Assembly: GCA_033239005.1 (NCBI GenBank)
Contig: BSQZ01000028.1
Span: forward strand, 6,440,411 to 6,504,410
Length of the DNA: 64,000 nt
Reading direction: 5' to 3'
Source: Lamellibrachia satsuma
Lineage: Eukaryota; Annelida; Polychaeta; Sabellida; Siboglinidae
Shown in pieces: positions 47,401 through 54,869 of the stretch. A model generated the notes under the pieces. It worked only from the letters and a program-made list of their open reading frames with translations, was not told the origin of the DNA and made no database searches. Both the position numbers and the translations under genes were made by a program. Every line of letters begins with the position of its first letter. Position 1 is the first letter of the stretch.

Positions 47401-50400
47401 GGAAAGAGGTGGAGCGTGAACGCGCACAGCTGAAGGAATACTCTGACAAGGTGATACACAGTTAAAGTAACCTGGCCATTTAACGCTTTTAGTTCTACCT
47501 TCACAGCGAGTGCTTGGCTCTACTCTTAAAATAATGATCAGAATGATCATATAGTCCTACATTTAGTACTACCTTCACAGCGAATGCTTGGCTCTACTCT
47601 TAAAATAATGATCAGAATGATCATATAGTCCTACATTTAGTTCTACCTTCACAGCGAATGCTTGGCTCTACTCTTAAAATAATGATCAGAATGATCATAT
47701 AGTCCTACATTTAGTTCTACCTTCACAGCGAATGCTTGGCTCTACTCTTAAAATAATGATCAGAATGATCATATAGTCCTACATTTAGTTCTACCTTCAC
47801 AGCGAATGCTTGGCTCTACTCTTAAAATAATGATCAGAATGATCATATAGTCCTACATTTAGTACTACCTTCACAGCGAATGCTTGGCTGTACTCTTAAA
47901 ATAATGATCAGAATGATCATATAGTCCTACATTTAGTTCTACCTTCACAGCGAATGCTTGGCTCTACTCTTAAAATAATGATCAGAATGATCATATAGTC
48001 CTACATTTAGTTCTACCTTCACAGCGAGTGCTTGGCTCTACTCTTAAAATAATGATCAGAATGATCATATAGTCCTACATTTAGTTCTACCTTCACAGCG
48101 AGTGCTTGGCTCTACTCTTAAAATAATGATCAGAATGATCATATAGTCCTACATTTAGTTCTACCTTCACAGCGAGTGCTTGGCTCTACTCTTAAAATAA
48201 TGATCAGAATGATCATATAGTCCTACATTTAGTTCTACCTTCACAGCGAGTGCTTGGCTCTACTCTTAAAATAATGATCAGAATGATCATATAGTCCTAC
48301 ATTTAGTTCTACCTTCACAGCGAGTGCTTGGCTCTACTCTTAAAATAATGATCAGAATGATCATATAGTCCTACATTTAGTACTACCTTCACAGCGAATG
48401 CTTGGCTCTACTCTTAAAATAATGATCAGAATGATCACATAGTCCTACATTTAGTTCTACCTTCACAGCGAATGCTTGGCTCTACCCTTAAAATAATGAT
48501 CAGAATGATCACATAGTCCTACATTTAGTTCTACCTTCACAGCGAATGCTTGGCTCTACTCTTAAAATAATGATCAGAATGATCACATAGTCCTACATTT
48601 AGTTCTACCTTCACAGCGAATGCTTGGCTCTACTCTTAAAATAATGATCAGAATGATCATGTAGTCCTACATTTAGTTCTACCTTCACAGCGAATGCTTG
48701 GCTCTACCCTTAAAATAATGATCAGAATGATCACATAGTCCTACATTTAGTTCTACCTTCACAGCGAATGCTTGGCTCTACTCTTAAAATAATGATCAGA
48801 ATGATCATATAGTCCTACATTTAGTTCTACCTTCACAGCGAATGCTTGGCTCTACTCTTAAAATAATGATCAGAATGATCATATAGTCCTACATTTAGTT
48901 CTACCTTCACAGCGAATGCTTGGCTCTACTCTTAAAATAATGATCAGAATGATCATGTAGTCCTACATTTAGTTCTACCTTCACAGCGAATGCTTGGCTC
49001 TACCCTTAAAATAATGATCAGAATGATCACATAGTCCTACATTTAGTTCTACCTTCACAGCGAATGCTTGGCTCTACTCTAAAAATAATGATCAGAATGA
49101 TCACGTAGTCCTACATTTAGTTCTACCTTCACAGCGAGTGCTTGGCTCTACTCTTAAAATAATGATCAGAATGATCATGTAGTGCTACATTTAGTTGTAC
49201 CTTCACAGCGAGTGCTTGGCTCTACTCTTAAAATAATGATCAGAATGATCATATAGTCCTACATTTAGTACTACCTTCACAGCGAATGCTTGGCTCTACT
49301 CTTAAAATAATGATCAGAATGATCATATAGTCCTACATTTAGTTCTACCTTCACAGCAAATGCTTGGCTCTACTCTTAAAATAATGATCAGAATGATCAT
49401 ATAGTCCTACATTTAGTTCTTCCTTCACAGCGAATGCTTGGCTCTACTCTTAAAATAATGATCAGAATGATCATATAGTCCTACATTTAGTTCTACCTTC
49501 ACAGCGAATGCTTGGCTCTACTCTTAAAATAATGATCAGAATGATCATGTAGTCCTACATTTAGTTCTACCTTCACAGCGAGTGATTGGCTCTACTCTTA
49601 AAATAATGATCAGAATGATCATATAGTCCTACATTTAGTTCTACCTTCACAGCGAGTGCTTGGCTCTACTCTTAAAATAATGATCAGAATGATCATATAG
49701 TCCTACATTTAGTTCTACCTTCACAGCGAGTGCTTGGCTCTACTCTTAAAATAATGAACAGAATGATCATATAGTCCTACATTTCAAATGTTGATACAGA
49801 AGTTAATACAAAAACATAACAGATTGATTTAAGAATAGATGCAGAGCAGTCAATATCTCTGAAGTGTTACTGCTTTCTATTTTATGAAAGGTCAATGTAA
49901 ATGTAATAAAGCTGTACCAAAGATAGACAGTCATTCTGGTTGTGTAATCCATGTTTGATAGTACAACAGAAATGGGCAGCTAATTATCTGGTGTATGTGT
50001 ATTGTATATGTATTGTATGTGTATTGCATGTGTATTGCATGTGTGTTGCATGTGTGTTGCATGTGTATTGCATTTGTATTGCATTTGTATTGCCTGTGTA
50101 TTGCATGTGTATTGCATGTGTATTGCATGTGTATTGTATATGTATTGTATGCGATGTGTGATTTAATCAAAAGCATTTGCATAGTAGTCATTTGATTTTT
50201 CAAATTCGAACAATATTAACATAATCCATTAAAATTTAATGAACTCACATACACCTAAGTTATGTTAACTTCAATTAATGAATGAAGTTTATTTCAACAC
50301 AAACAAACAAAGCTGAAAATTACAATTGAATTAGTAATTAGTAATATATGAAAAAGGGATGTCGAAGAAAGGGCAAGAAGGAAGTATATTACTTATAATA

Positions 50401-53400
50401 TTTGCCCTATTGCAGTACATATGATAAGTCATAATAATAATATATACAGTAGCATGGATGATGTACAGTATCAGTTATGCATATATGCAAGACTAGCATA
50501 ATGAGAGTGTTTTAACTAGATATTTATTCTAACCTACCAATAGAAGATACGTGAAAATAATTCAACAGTGCATTTGTAAGTGCACAGGTCCAAATTAAAA
50601 TCAGTTTAGCAAGTGTGGGCACATATGCATAATTTCAGACATTTGCATTTGAAACATCAGCTTACATCTGAACCCATCTGATGACAACATACAAAGTGAT
50701 GTAGAGAGATCCATGTGACTGTTTCAGTTGAAGTCGAGTGAGGATTTGCTGTCCCAGTCGCAACAGCCGTACCATTACCTTGTGCAGACCATAAGAGGCA
50801 AAGACGAACAGTTACGCAGAGAGAAGTCTTGCACCGAGTCGCTCGAGAACAAACTGCAGTGTCTGCATGAGGAGTTCGACGGCCTGACTCGGACCAAGAA
50901 CATGATGGCTGCCGACCTTGAAAGACTCCTTGGGCACTCAGAGGTCAGTAGCACTCGACATCCAATAAAATGCTCTCCATATTAGATCCATTCTTGTGGA
51001 TCAGTGTTCACAGTGACCACTTCTAGATGACTAGTACTAATATAGAATTGGACCTTGTTCCTGTTTGTTTTGTATCTTATTATTTATTTATAATACGACG
51101 ACTGATAAAACTACTGGTGCTACTAAAGGCTGTTGAATGTATCTTAACATGTGTTTCTGTTCTAACAACAGTGTATATGTTCTCGTGCAGGAATTGGCCC
51201 ACATGAAAGACGCTGTGAGAAAACTGGGCACAGTGCCGAAGACCAACAACAAACGAGCATCTGCACTTCAGACCAAAGCTCTGATAGAGTCAATGTTGAG
51301 CAAGAAAGGTTCCTATGGCCAGAAGACTGTGCACATCCAGACGGCTCGTGACGTCCCAACCAAGATGATGCCTGAGAGTGGAGACACAGCACACTCCATG
51401 CCAGCTCCCACTGTGTTTGTAAGTACACATAGCATGTCATTGTCTGTTTGTATGTACACATAGCATGTCATTGTTCTGTTTGTAAGTACACATAGTGTGG
51501 CATTGTTCTGTTTGTATGTACACATAGTGTGGCATTGTTCTGTTTGTATGTACACATAGCATGTCATTGTCTGCTTGTAAGTACACATAGCATGGTAACA
51601 TCTGTTTGTAAGTACACATAGCATGTCATTGTCTGTTTGTAAGTACACATGGCATGTCATTGTCTGTTTGTAAGTACACATAGCATGGTATCATCTGTTT
51701 GTAAGTACACATAGCATGTCATTGTCTGTTTGTAAGTACACATAGCATGTCATTGTCTGTTTGTAAGTACACATAGCATGGCATTGTTCTGCTTGTAAGT
51801 ACACATAGCATGGTATTGTCTGTTTGTAAGTACACATAGCATGGTATCATCTGTTTGTAAGTACACATAGCATGGCATTGTCTGTTTGTAAGTACACATA
51901 GCATGTCATTGTCTGTTTGTAAGTACACATAGCATGGCATTGTTCTGCTTGTAAGTACACATAGCATGGTATTGTCTGTTTGTAAGTACACATAGCATGG
52001 TATCATCTGTTTGTAAGTATACATAGCATGGCATTGTCTGTTTGTAAGTACACATAGCATGTCATTGTCTGTTTGTAAGTACACATAGCATGGCATTGTT
52101 CTGCTTGTAAGTACACATAGCATGTCATTGTCTGTTTGTAAGTACACATAGCATGTCATTGTCTGTTTGTAAGTACACATAGCATGGCATTGTTCTGCTT
52201 GTAAGTACACATAGCATGGCATTGTCTGTTTGTAAGTACACATAGCATGGTATCATCTGTTTGTAAGTACACATAGCATGGCATTGTCTGTTTGTAAGTA
52301 CACATAGCATGGCATTGTTCTGTTTGTATGTACACATAGCATGGCATTGTCAGTTTGTAAGGACACATATCATAACATTGTCTGTGTGTAAGTACACATA
52401 GCATGTCAATGTTTGTTTGTAAGTACATATAGCATGGCATTGTCTGTTTGTATGTACACATAGCATGGCATTGTCTGTTTGTAAGTACACATAGCATGGT
52501 ATCATCTGTTTGTAAGTACACATAGCATGGCATTGTCTGTTTGTAAGTACACATAGCATGGCATTGTTCTGTTTGTATGTACACATAGCATGGCATTGTC
52601 AGTTTGTAAGGACACATATCATAACATTGTCTGTGTGTAAGTACACATAGCATGTCAATGTTTGTTTGTAAGTACATATAGCATGGCATTGTCTGTTTGT
52701 AACTACACATAGCATGGCATTGTCTGTTTGTAAGTACACATAGCATGGCATTGTCTGTAAGTACACAGTATGGCATTGTCTGTTAGGCAGTTACCTTGGT
52801 CTTCGACATAGATGCCAACTCTTACAGTTTACACAGTTTGCTTGAATAAAAATTGGGCCATGGAAAAATTTCAAAGCATCTGTTCTTATAAGCGTACACT
52901 CAAATTTTTTTCTCTGGACAACAAGGTAACTGTTTAACCCTAGTGGTGTCATTTAGTGAATAGTATAGAACAACTGGACAGTGGTGCCACCTGTTTTACA
53001 CCAGATGGCGACACTTTTCAGTTGTTTCACACTAGTCAAATTACAATAATTATGGATCCTGCTGAATAAAAAATGGGATGTATGCTAATTAGGACATGTA
53101 CACTTAATAGGTGGAATACAGTAAGTTTCATGGATTTTCTAAAATTTTATGGTCTTATGGGTGTAGGAGACATTCCTTAAGGCATTTTTGTATTACAGCG
53201 TATGGCCCATATTTGTCAAATGGCAGCAAGTAACAGATCATCTGTTCAAAGCACGAAGAGTGCGTTTAGAGAATATTTTAGCTGTGCGCAGTCAGCTGCC
53301 TCAGTCTTGTAAGATGCAATCAATATATTCCAGTTTGCATGGCGAGGTCCTTTCAAGCATGTGTGGCAATATAGCGAATGTAAATAATGTTATGGGTTTG

Positions 53401-53793
53401 TTTGTGATCTGACATACTTCTGGTACCAGTCTTACAGGTGTGCTCCACTCAGGGTTGACACATGCATCTATGTGTATATTGCAACTGACTGTGTCATCTG
53501 CATATGTAAGAGTGGCCCTGGTCTACTACATATGTCACATTTACCTCGATCACCTGTGTAGATGTTAAATTTAGATTTGTTATGTTCCTGTATGTCAAAG
53601 TAGGTTTAGTCATATTTAGTCATTGACTGTACGTCATATATTCTTATTCTTTCAGATGCTAAATGTTTTTATTATTTAATTGTTGTTTCTTTTGTAGACG
53701 GCCCCTGAACACGCAGACTGGTATAAACAACTGAAACAAAAACATCAAGGAAGAGTGAAGAATACAGACCTGCATCCGAGTATGTCAACGTGA
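26119..53793 (+). CDS. PIBF1: PIBF1 (progesterone-induced-blocking factor 1 / CEP90) ortholog, 15 coding exons, 794 aa
   Basis: This centriolar-satellite and centriole coiled-coil protein is needed for ciliogenesis in vertebrates, where it works with OFD1 and related partners (family knowledge). Exons: 26119-26483, 33239-33437, 33978-34097, 34417-34550, 35543-35651, 35866-36047, 44202-44327, 44766-44864, 45019-45184, 45993-46143, 46458-46548, 47348-47450, 50728-50943, 51191-51418, 53698-53793. All introns are GT-AG and every phase matches, giving 2385 nt with TGA at 53791. Family blocks I recognise are [14 protein letters not shown] near residue 14, [55 protein letters not shown] and a W near the C terminus. 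Heptad-rich sequence fills nearly the whole length, and the human protein is similar in length (757 aa). Introns 4, 6, 9 and 14 hold splice-site-derived arrays. Confidence 0.95.
26520..26800 (+). repeat. decayed repeat related to the 19.8-kb inverted-repeat family
   Basis: In intron 1. It shares, in order, a GGCC(T/G)AAATTATTA block, an ATATTGTGTTT block, an ATGGCG block and a CAGAACCG block with 19793-20045. Spacing is similar. The match is by eye and diverged. Confidence 0.45.
27098..27513. repeat. foldback (long inverted repeat) element in PIBF1 intron 1
   Basis: The left arm (about 27098-27295) is the reverse complement of the right arm (about 27320-27513), with scattered mismatches and a small gap. 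Both arms contain AAATCTTACTCATAAACAAG, GCTTGCCCAAATCACACAA and AATTGGACATTTCACTA. The spacer is about 25 bp. No protein is encoded. It resembles a MITE or foldback transposon. Confidence 0.92.
28270..28318. repeat. small hairpin with 17-bp perfect arms
   Basis: TTGTTGTGACACCTAGC at 28270-28286 pairs with GCTAGGTGTCACAACAA at 28302-28318 across a 15-nt spacer that is itself partly complementary. A related CCGCTAGGTGTTGCC occurs at 30249. Confidence 0.9.
28690..29000 (+). repeat. dispersed repeat, copy 3 of the GGGCCGAA family (motifs decayed)
   Basis: Colinear and same orientation as about 25600-25900. It shares a TTTATTATATCAA block, ATGTTTCTGTGCGCAATC, the A-ACGACTATTCTTT block and GCTGAATTCA. 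The GGGCCGAA motifs themselves are mutated (for example ACCAAAACGACTA). It shows this is a multicopy family. Confidence 0.75.
29155..30855. mobile_element. possible DNA transposon with GGGGCC-rich inverted ends
   Basis: The left end has GAATTTAGC followed by GGGGGCCAGCAGAGCCCC and AATCTAGGGGCCC. The right end (30795-30852), read in reverse complement, has GAATTTAGC, GGGGCCCGCTGGCCCC and CTAGATTTAC in similar order. Between them lie a GC-rich minisatellite and an unrecognised minus-strand open frame at 30253-30594. That frame has a hydrophobic N-terminal segment ([16 protein letters not shown]) and a basic C-terminal half. The element boundary is inference. Confidence 0.45.
29850..30120 (+). 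repeat. GC-rich GGGCCTGGGCC minisatellite
   Basis: Irregular copies of GGGCC(T)GGGCC words. A clearer 28-nt subarray, GCGGGCCTGGGCCTAAATTC plus TAGTTT, lies at about 29935-30030. Confidence 0.85.
30860..33230. other. PIBF1 intron 1, 3' part: no gene recognised
   Basis: It includes a short TA tract near 31055-31075. A GC-balanced block at 32270-33130 has open frames on both strands but no domain I recognise, and is probably an unidentified transposon remnant. Confidence 0.4.
33239..33437 (+). CDS. PIBF1: PIBF1 coding exon 2
   Basis: The acceptor is TTTTGTAG and the donor is GCT then GTGAGT. The first base completes the Arg codon left by exon 1. It encodes a Gln-rich coiled coil with [20 protein letters not shown] and a D-L-E-L-S-E block, matching the family. 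Confidence 0.93.
33725..33912 (+). repeat. 63-nt tandem repeat in PIBF1 intron 2
   Basis: Three units of 63 nt start at 33725, 33788 and 33851 (ATGTAGTGGGGAGGTGAGGG and so on) and are almost identical. They end about 65 nt before exon 3 and do not include its acceptor. Confidence 0.95.
33978..34097 (+). CDS. PIBF1: PIBF1 coding exon 3
   Basis: 40 codons in phase 0, from CTTTGCAG to the donor GTACGT. It encodes [18 protein letters not shown] and a short coiled coil. It is the least conserved exon here, but position and phase fit. Confidence 0.85.
34417..34550 (+). CDS. PIBF1: PIBF1 coding exon 4
   Basis: It runs from ATTGCAG to the donor AAGAG then GTATGT, leaving two bases of an Arg codon. 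It encodes a [13 protein letters not shown] segment and K-I-E-N-Y-D-R-V-K, both conserved. The array of intron 4 starts within ten bases of its donor. Confidence 0.92.
34556..35541 (+). repeat. 35-nt minisatellite filling PIBF1 intron 4, unit derived from the exon 5 splice junction
   Basis: About 27 units. The typical unit is GTTTGTGTAG followed by GTGCCACGATGACCTAGAGC and GTT. The true junction of exon 5 reads GTTTGTGTGTAG then GCATCAAGATGACCTGGAAC. So each unit has an acceptor-like TAG and a near copy of the first 20 exon bases. The array begins within ten bases of the exon 4 donor and runs to the exon 5 acceptor, making essentially the whole 992-nt intron tandem. Confidence 0.95.
35543..35651 (+). 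CDS. PIBF1: PIBF1 coding exon 5
   Basis: The acceptor is TTTGTGTGTAG. The first G completes AGG (Arg), then [17 protein letters not shown] follows. The donor is GAG then GTGAGT. Its first 20 bases resemble the unit of the preceding 35-nt array, so correct acceptor choice rests on homology and phase. Confidence 0.9.
35866..36047 (+). CDS. PIBF1: PIBF1 coding exon 6
   Basis: It runs from GTGCCCAG to TCCAG then GTATGT. It encodes [15 protein letters not shown] and [12 protein letters not shown], strongly family-like, and leaves two bases of an Arg codon. Confidence 0.94.
36640..37530 (-). mobile_element. LINE reverse transcriptase fragment, antisense in PIBF1 intron 6
   Basis: The minus-strand translation at 37527-37222 gives [20 protein letters not shown] and [13 protein letters not shown] frame change follows, then Y-A-D-D-I-T near 37165. 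The frame 37128-36688 continues as the RT C-terminal region ([19 protein letters not shown]). RT palm motifs are present but frames are broken, and the fragment is 5' truncated. Confidence 0.85.
37531..38515. other. PIBF1 intron 6 segment, no gene recognised
   Basis: AT-rich sequence between the antisense LINE and the antisense transposase. No array or domain is apparent. Confidence 0.4.
38520..41170 (-). pseudogene. Mutator-like transposase remnant, antisense in PIBF1 intron 6
   Basis: The minus-strand frames, in order, cover about 41173-40920, 40876-39635, 39558-39340, 39343-38798 and 38789-38532. Recognisable pieces are a Cys-x2-Cys pair ([10 protein letters not shown]), [32 protein letters not shown], a G-D-G-D-A-A-V motif, [20 protein letters not shown], then [19 protein letters not shown] basic, Lys/Arg-rich C terminus finishes it. 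The order fits the Mutator-like transposase domain common in invertebrate genomes. Frame changes near 39645, 39340 and 38800 break it. A 15-copy tandem amplification lies in the N-terminal domain. Function is that of a cut-and-paste transposase by family, now inactive. Confidence 0.75.
39800..40705 (-). repeat. 60-nt in-frame tandem array inside the transposase frame
   Basis: About 15 copies of a 60-nt unit, nearly all identical. On the coding (minus) strand each encodes the 20-residue unit [20 protein letters not shown]. The open frame reads through all copies into the downstream S-I-L-D-T-L-K segment. Long plus-strand frames over the same region are shadows. Confidence 0.97.
41500..41582. 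repeat. perfect palindrome: 40-bp arms, 3-nt spacer
   Basis: The arm 41500-41539 (TTAGCAATTTAATAATATTT onward) is exactly complementary to 41543-41582, with TGT between. The sequence could extrude a cruciform or fold as a 40-bp RNA hairpin in the PIBF1 pre-mRNA. No flanking transposon was identified. Confidence 0.97.
41583..42414. other. PIBF1 intron 6 segment, no gene recognised
   Basis: Unique sequence before the 65-nt array. Short open frames lack domains. Confidence 0.4.
42415..44201 (+). repeat. 65-nt minisatellite in PIBF1 intron 6, unit derived from the exon 7 splice junction
   Basis: About 27 units of 65 nt (for example starts at 42597 and 42662). Each contains TGTTCCAG then GGACCAGTACCGTGCAGGGT and ATGAGACAAAGTTACTAGTG. 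The true exon 7 junction is TGTTCCAG then GGACCAGTACCGTGCAGAGT, then ATGAGTCGAAACT. The unit therefore copies the acceptor and about 30 bases of exon. The array ends exactly at the genuine exon. Each unit also has a donor-like G|GTATGAG. Confidence 0.96.
44202..44327 (+). CDS. PIBF1: PIBF1 coding exon 7
   Basis: It runs from GTTCCAG to ACAG then GTACAG. It encodes [20 protein letters not shown] and Y-E-R-E-N. This is the last and only intact member of a series of junction-like copies: the 65-nt units upstream share its acceptor and about its first 30 bases. Confidence 0.94.
44360..44427. repeat. CA/CACG-rich microsatellite in intron 7
   Basis: Imperfect CACACACA/GCACACAC run shortly after the exon 7 donor. 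Confidence 0.9.
44766..44864 (+). CDS. PIBF1: PIBF1 coding exon 8
   Basis: It runs from TGTGCAG to CACGA then GTAAGT. It encodes [17 protein letters not shown], highly conserved, and leaves GA of a Glu codon. Confidence 0.94.
45019..45184 (+). CDS. PIBF1: PIBF1 coding exon 9
   Basis: It runs from ACTGCAG to CTCGAG then GTTACA, a weak donor supported by homology. It encodes [17 protein letters not shown] and E-K-L-Q-K-K-L-E in phase 0. Confidence 0.92.
45607..45992 (+). repeat. 25-nt minisatellite in PIBF1 intron 9, unit derived from the exon 10 splice junction
   Basis: About 15 units of roughly 25 nt, such as GGTTGTAG then GTGCTGACACTGACACT. The true junction reads GGTTATAG then GTGCTGACCAAGGAG. 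The unit shares the acceptor and the first eight exon bases. The upstream 420 nt of the intron are unique. Confidence 0.93.
45993..46143 (+). CDS. PIBF1: PIBF1 coding exon 10
   Basis: The acceptor is GGTTATAG, sitting at the end of the 25-nt array. It encodes [10 protein letters not shown] and [17 protein letters not shown]. The donor is AAG then GTTGGT. Confidence 0.92.
46458..46548 (+). CDS. PIBF1: PIBF1 coding exon 11
   Basis: It runs from TGTTTCAG to CAGAG then GTGTGT. It encodes the invariant [19 protein letters not shown] block, the best single family diagnostic in the gene. Confidence 0.96.
46549..47347. other. PIBF1 intron 11, no repeat recognised
   Basis: Unique intronic sequence of about 800 nt. 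No domain, array or inverted repeat was seen. Confidence 0.5.
47348..47450 (+). CDS. PIBF1: PIBF1 coding exon 12
   Basis: It runs from TGTGACAG to GACAAG then GTGATA. It encodes [11 protein letters not shown] followed by a basic coiled coil, in phase 0 at its end. Confidence 0.93.
47491..49784 (+). repeat. 74-nt minisatellite in PIBF1 intron 12
   Basis: About 31 units of 74 nt (starts at 47491, 47565 and so on) are highly alike. Each contains CTACCTTCACAG, which looks like an acceptor, and a palindromic core ATGATCAGAATGATCAT. It starts about 40 nt after the exon 12 donor but shares no exon sequence. Variants such as GCGAGTG/GCGAATG and CATATAG/CATGTAG recur in blocks, suggesting higher-order duplication. 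Confidence 0.97.
49990..50155 (+). repeat. TGTATTGCATG-type microsatellite
   Basis: About 14 copies of a unit of roughly 12 nt, TGTATTGCATG with T/C changes. Open frames on both strands are shadows of the repeat. Confidence 0.93.
50156..50727. other. PIBF1 intron 12, 3' segment, no repeat recognised
   Basis: Unique AT-rich intron ending in the exon 13 acceptor. Confidence 0.5.
50728..50943 (+). CDS. PIBF1: PIBF1 coding exon 13
   Basis: 72 codons in phase 0, from TGTTTCAG to GAG then GTCAGT. It encodes [17 protein letters not shown] and [13 protein letters not shown], both matching the conserved C-terminal third. Confidence 0.94.
51191..51418 (+). CDS. PIBF1: PIBF1 coding exon 14
   Basis: 76 codons in phase 0, from CGTGCAG to TTT then GTAAGT. 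It encodes [13 protein letters not shown], then a basic, less ordered tail. The donor is the first of about 40 near-identical donor-like units of the intron 14 array. Confidence 0.9.
51413..52790 (+). repeat. 31-nt minisatellite in PIBF1 intron 14, unit derived from the exon 14 donor
   Basis: Around 40 units of 31-33 nt, CTGTTTGTAAGTACACATAG then CATGGCATTGT. The real donor of exon 14 reads GTGTTT then GTAAGTACACATAG, and the array starts there. Nearly every unit keeps a consensus-like GTAAGT. A larger block of about 240 nt, marked by the variants AGGACACATATCATAACATT and AATGTTTGTTTG, is duplicated at about 52350 and 52605. Confidence 0.96.
52791..53697. other. PIBF1 intron 14, 3' unique segment
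   Basis: Unique sequence up to the exon 15 acceptor. An open frame at 53188-53412 has no recognised domain. Confidence 0.5.
53698..53793 (+). CDS. PIBF1: PIBF1 coding exon 15 (terminal)
   Basis: The acceptor is TCTTTTGTAG. 31 codons then TGA. The [14 protein letters not shown] segment matches the family's C-terminal EAPEW-K-K-like motif. Confidence 0.9.
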   Translation, partial: TAPEHADWYKQLKQKHQGRVKNTDLHPSMST

Positions 53794-54245
53794 TACCACA
53801 GCAGCGCTTACCAAACTGTCATATCTGCATGTGCTAGTCACCTGACAACTCGAATGAGGCAGTGGGATAAGGGACTACTAGCAACATGATATGGTGTGAA
53901 CTTCATGAGAGATTACCTAACATAAAAGTCATTATGGTTGCCAGTGGTTGGTGCCAGTGTACTTGATTGTATTGAATGATGTTGTCCTGTTTATTACCTA
54001 ACCATGTTTTTGTCAAATATAAATAACTTGTTGCAGTGCATTCTTCACACGATCCTGCAAATAACATTTGGTAATATTATCCTAACAACAGAAATATTGT
54101 GCCCAAGAATGGTGAACTTCAAAGGATGATGATTTTGTTGGTTTAAACCTTGTATATGATTTTGTTGAACTTAGTCGTGTGTACATGTCATTTGACCTGT
54201 CGTTGTTTTATATACGTTTCAAATAAAGTTTCTGTATGTTTAACA
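53794..54245 (+). other. PIBF1: PIBF1 3' UTR
   Basis: It runs from the TGA to just past the AATAAA at 54222-54227. The length of about 450 nt and the abrupt change to antisense LINE sequence near 54243 support this as the transcript end. Confidence 0.65.
54222..54227 (+). terminator. PIBF1: PIBF1 poly(A) signal AATAAA
   Basis: A canonical hexamer lies about 430 nt after the stop codon, followed by the T/G-rich TTTCTGTATGTTT within 15 nt. Confidence 0.7.
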
Positions 54246-54830
54246 GCATCAGAGTACTCACTCATGTCAGCCACTGGGGTCGAGGTCTGCTGGCTCCAAC
54301 CATCTGTCTCCAGACAACTCTATCCCTCATTGCCATTTCCAGCTCTCCCTGCTCTAGTCCCACATCTTCCATTACACAGTCGATAAATGTTAAGGCTAGT
54401 CTGCCTTGGCTTGTTCTTCCATGGGCTAGTTGCCGCAGCCATTTCATCATTGCGTCTGTAGCAGTGCGCAATAAATCTCGGCCTCCTTTATCATATCTTG
54501 TCTGTAACTTTACTCATTCCACTACAGAGCTCTTTGTTAGTCCAGTGTTGCTGCCAATGAATGGTGAATGCGGTATGCAGCATTCTTGTGTAACACAATT
54601 AGTATCCACAGAGGAGCCCAGACTCATGTCATGGGTAGATGCTGCTGAATTTTGCATGGGAATGCAGACTTTATATCTTCCAAAGTGGGTTGAGTACCTT
54701 TCTGTTCTTGATGTTTTTGACTTTAGTGTTGACCCAGGAGGAGCCAAGGTATTTGAAGTCATCTCAGGTAAAGATGTTGATGTTTTCAATATAGTTGTAA
54801 GCATTAGCGTAAGTCGTGATATGTTATTTA
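54243..54830 (-). mobile_element. LINE C-terminal fragment, antisense to PIBF1
   Basis: The minus-strand translation across several frames gives D-L-K-Y-L-G-S-W-V-N-T (about 54755), a Y-T-R-M-L-H-T-A motif (about 54590) and C-Y-R-R-N-D-E-M (about 54455). MEDVGLEQGELEMAMRDRVV (54391-54332) follows. This is the standard RT-downstream region of a non-LTR family. It is dead, with many frame changes. It begins immediately after the PIBF1 poly(A) region. Confidence 0.85.
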
Positions 54831-54869
54831 TATTCTTGATAGACTTACATTGATGAATTCATTCCATGT

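Noticed and set aside
47491..49784. CRISPR-like regular repeats
   Set aside because: The units are contiguous with no unique spacers, and the region is a eukaryotic intron. It is a minisatellite.
51313..52776. Long minus-strand frames with repeated M-C-T-Y-K-Q units
   Set aside because: They are translations of the 31-nt donor-derived intron array with no flanking domain, antisense to PIBF1.
54236..54853. 205-codon plus-strand open frame after PIBF1
   Set aside because: It is antisense to a recognisable LINE tail and has no domain of its own.
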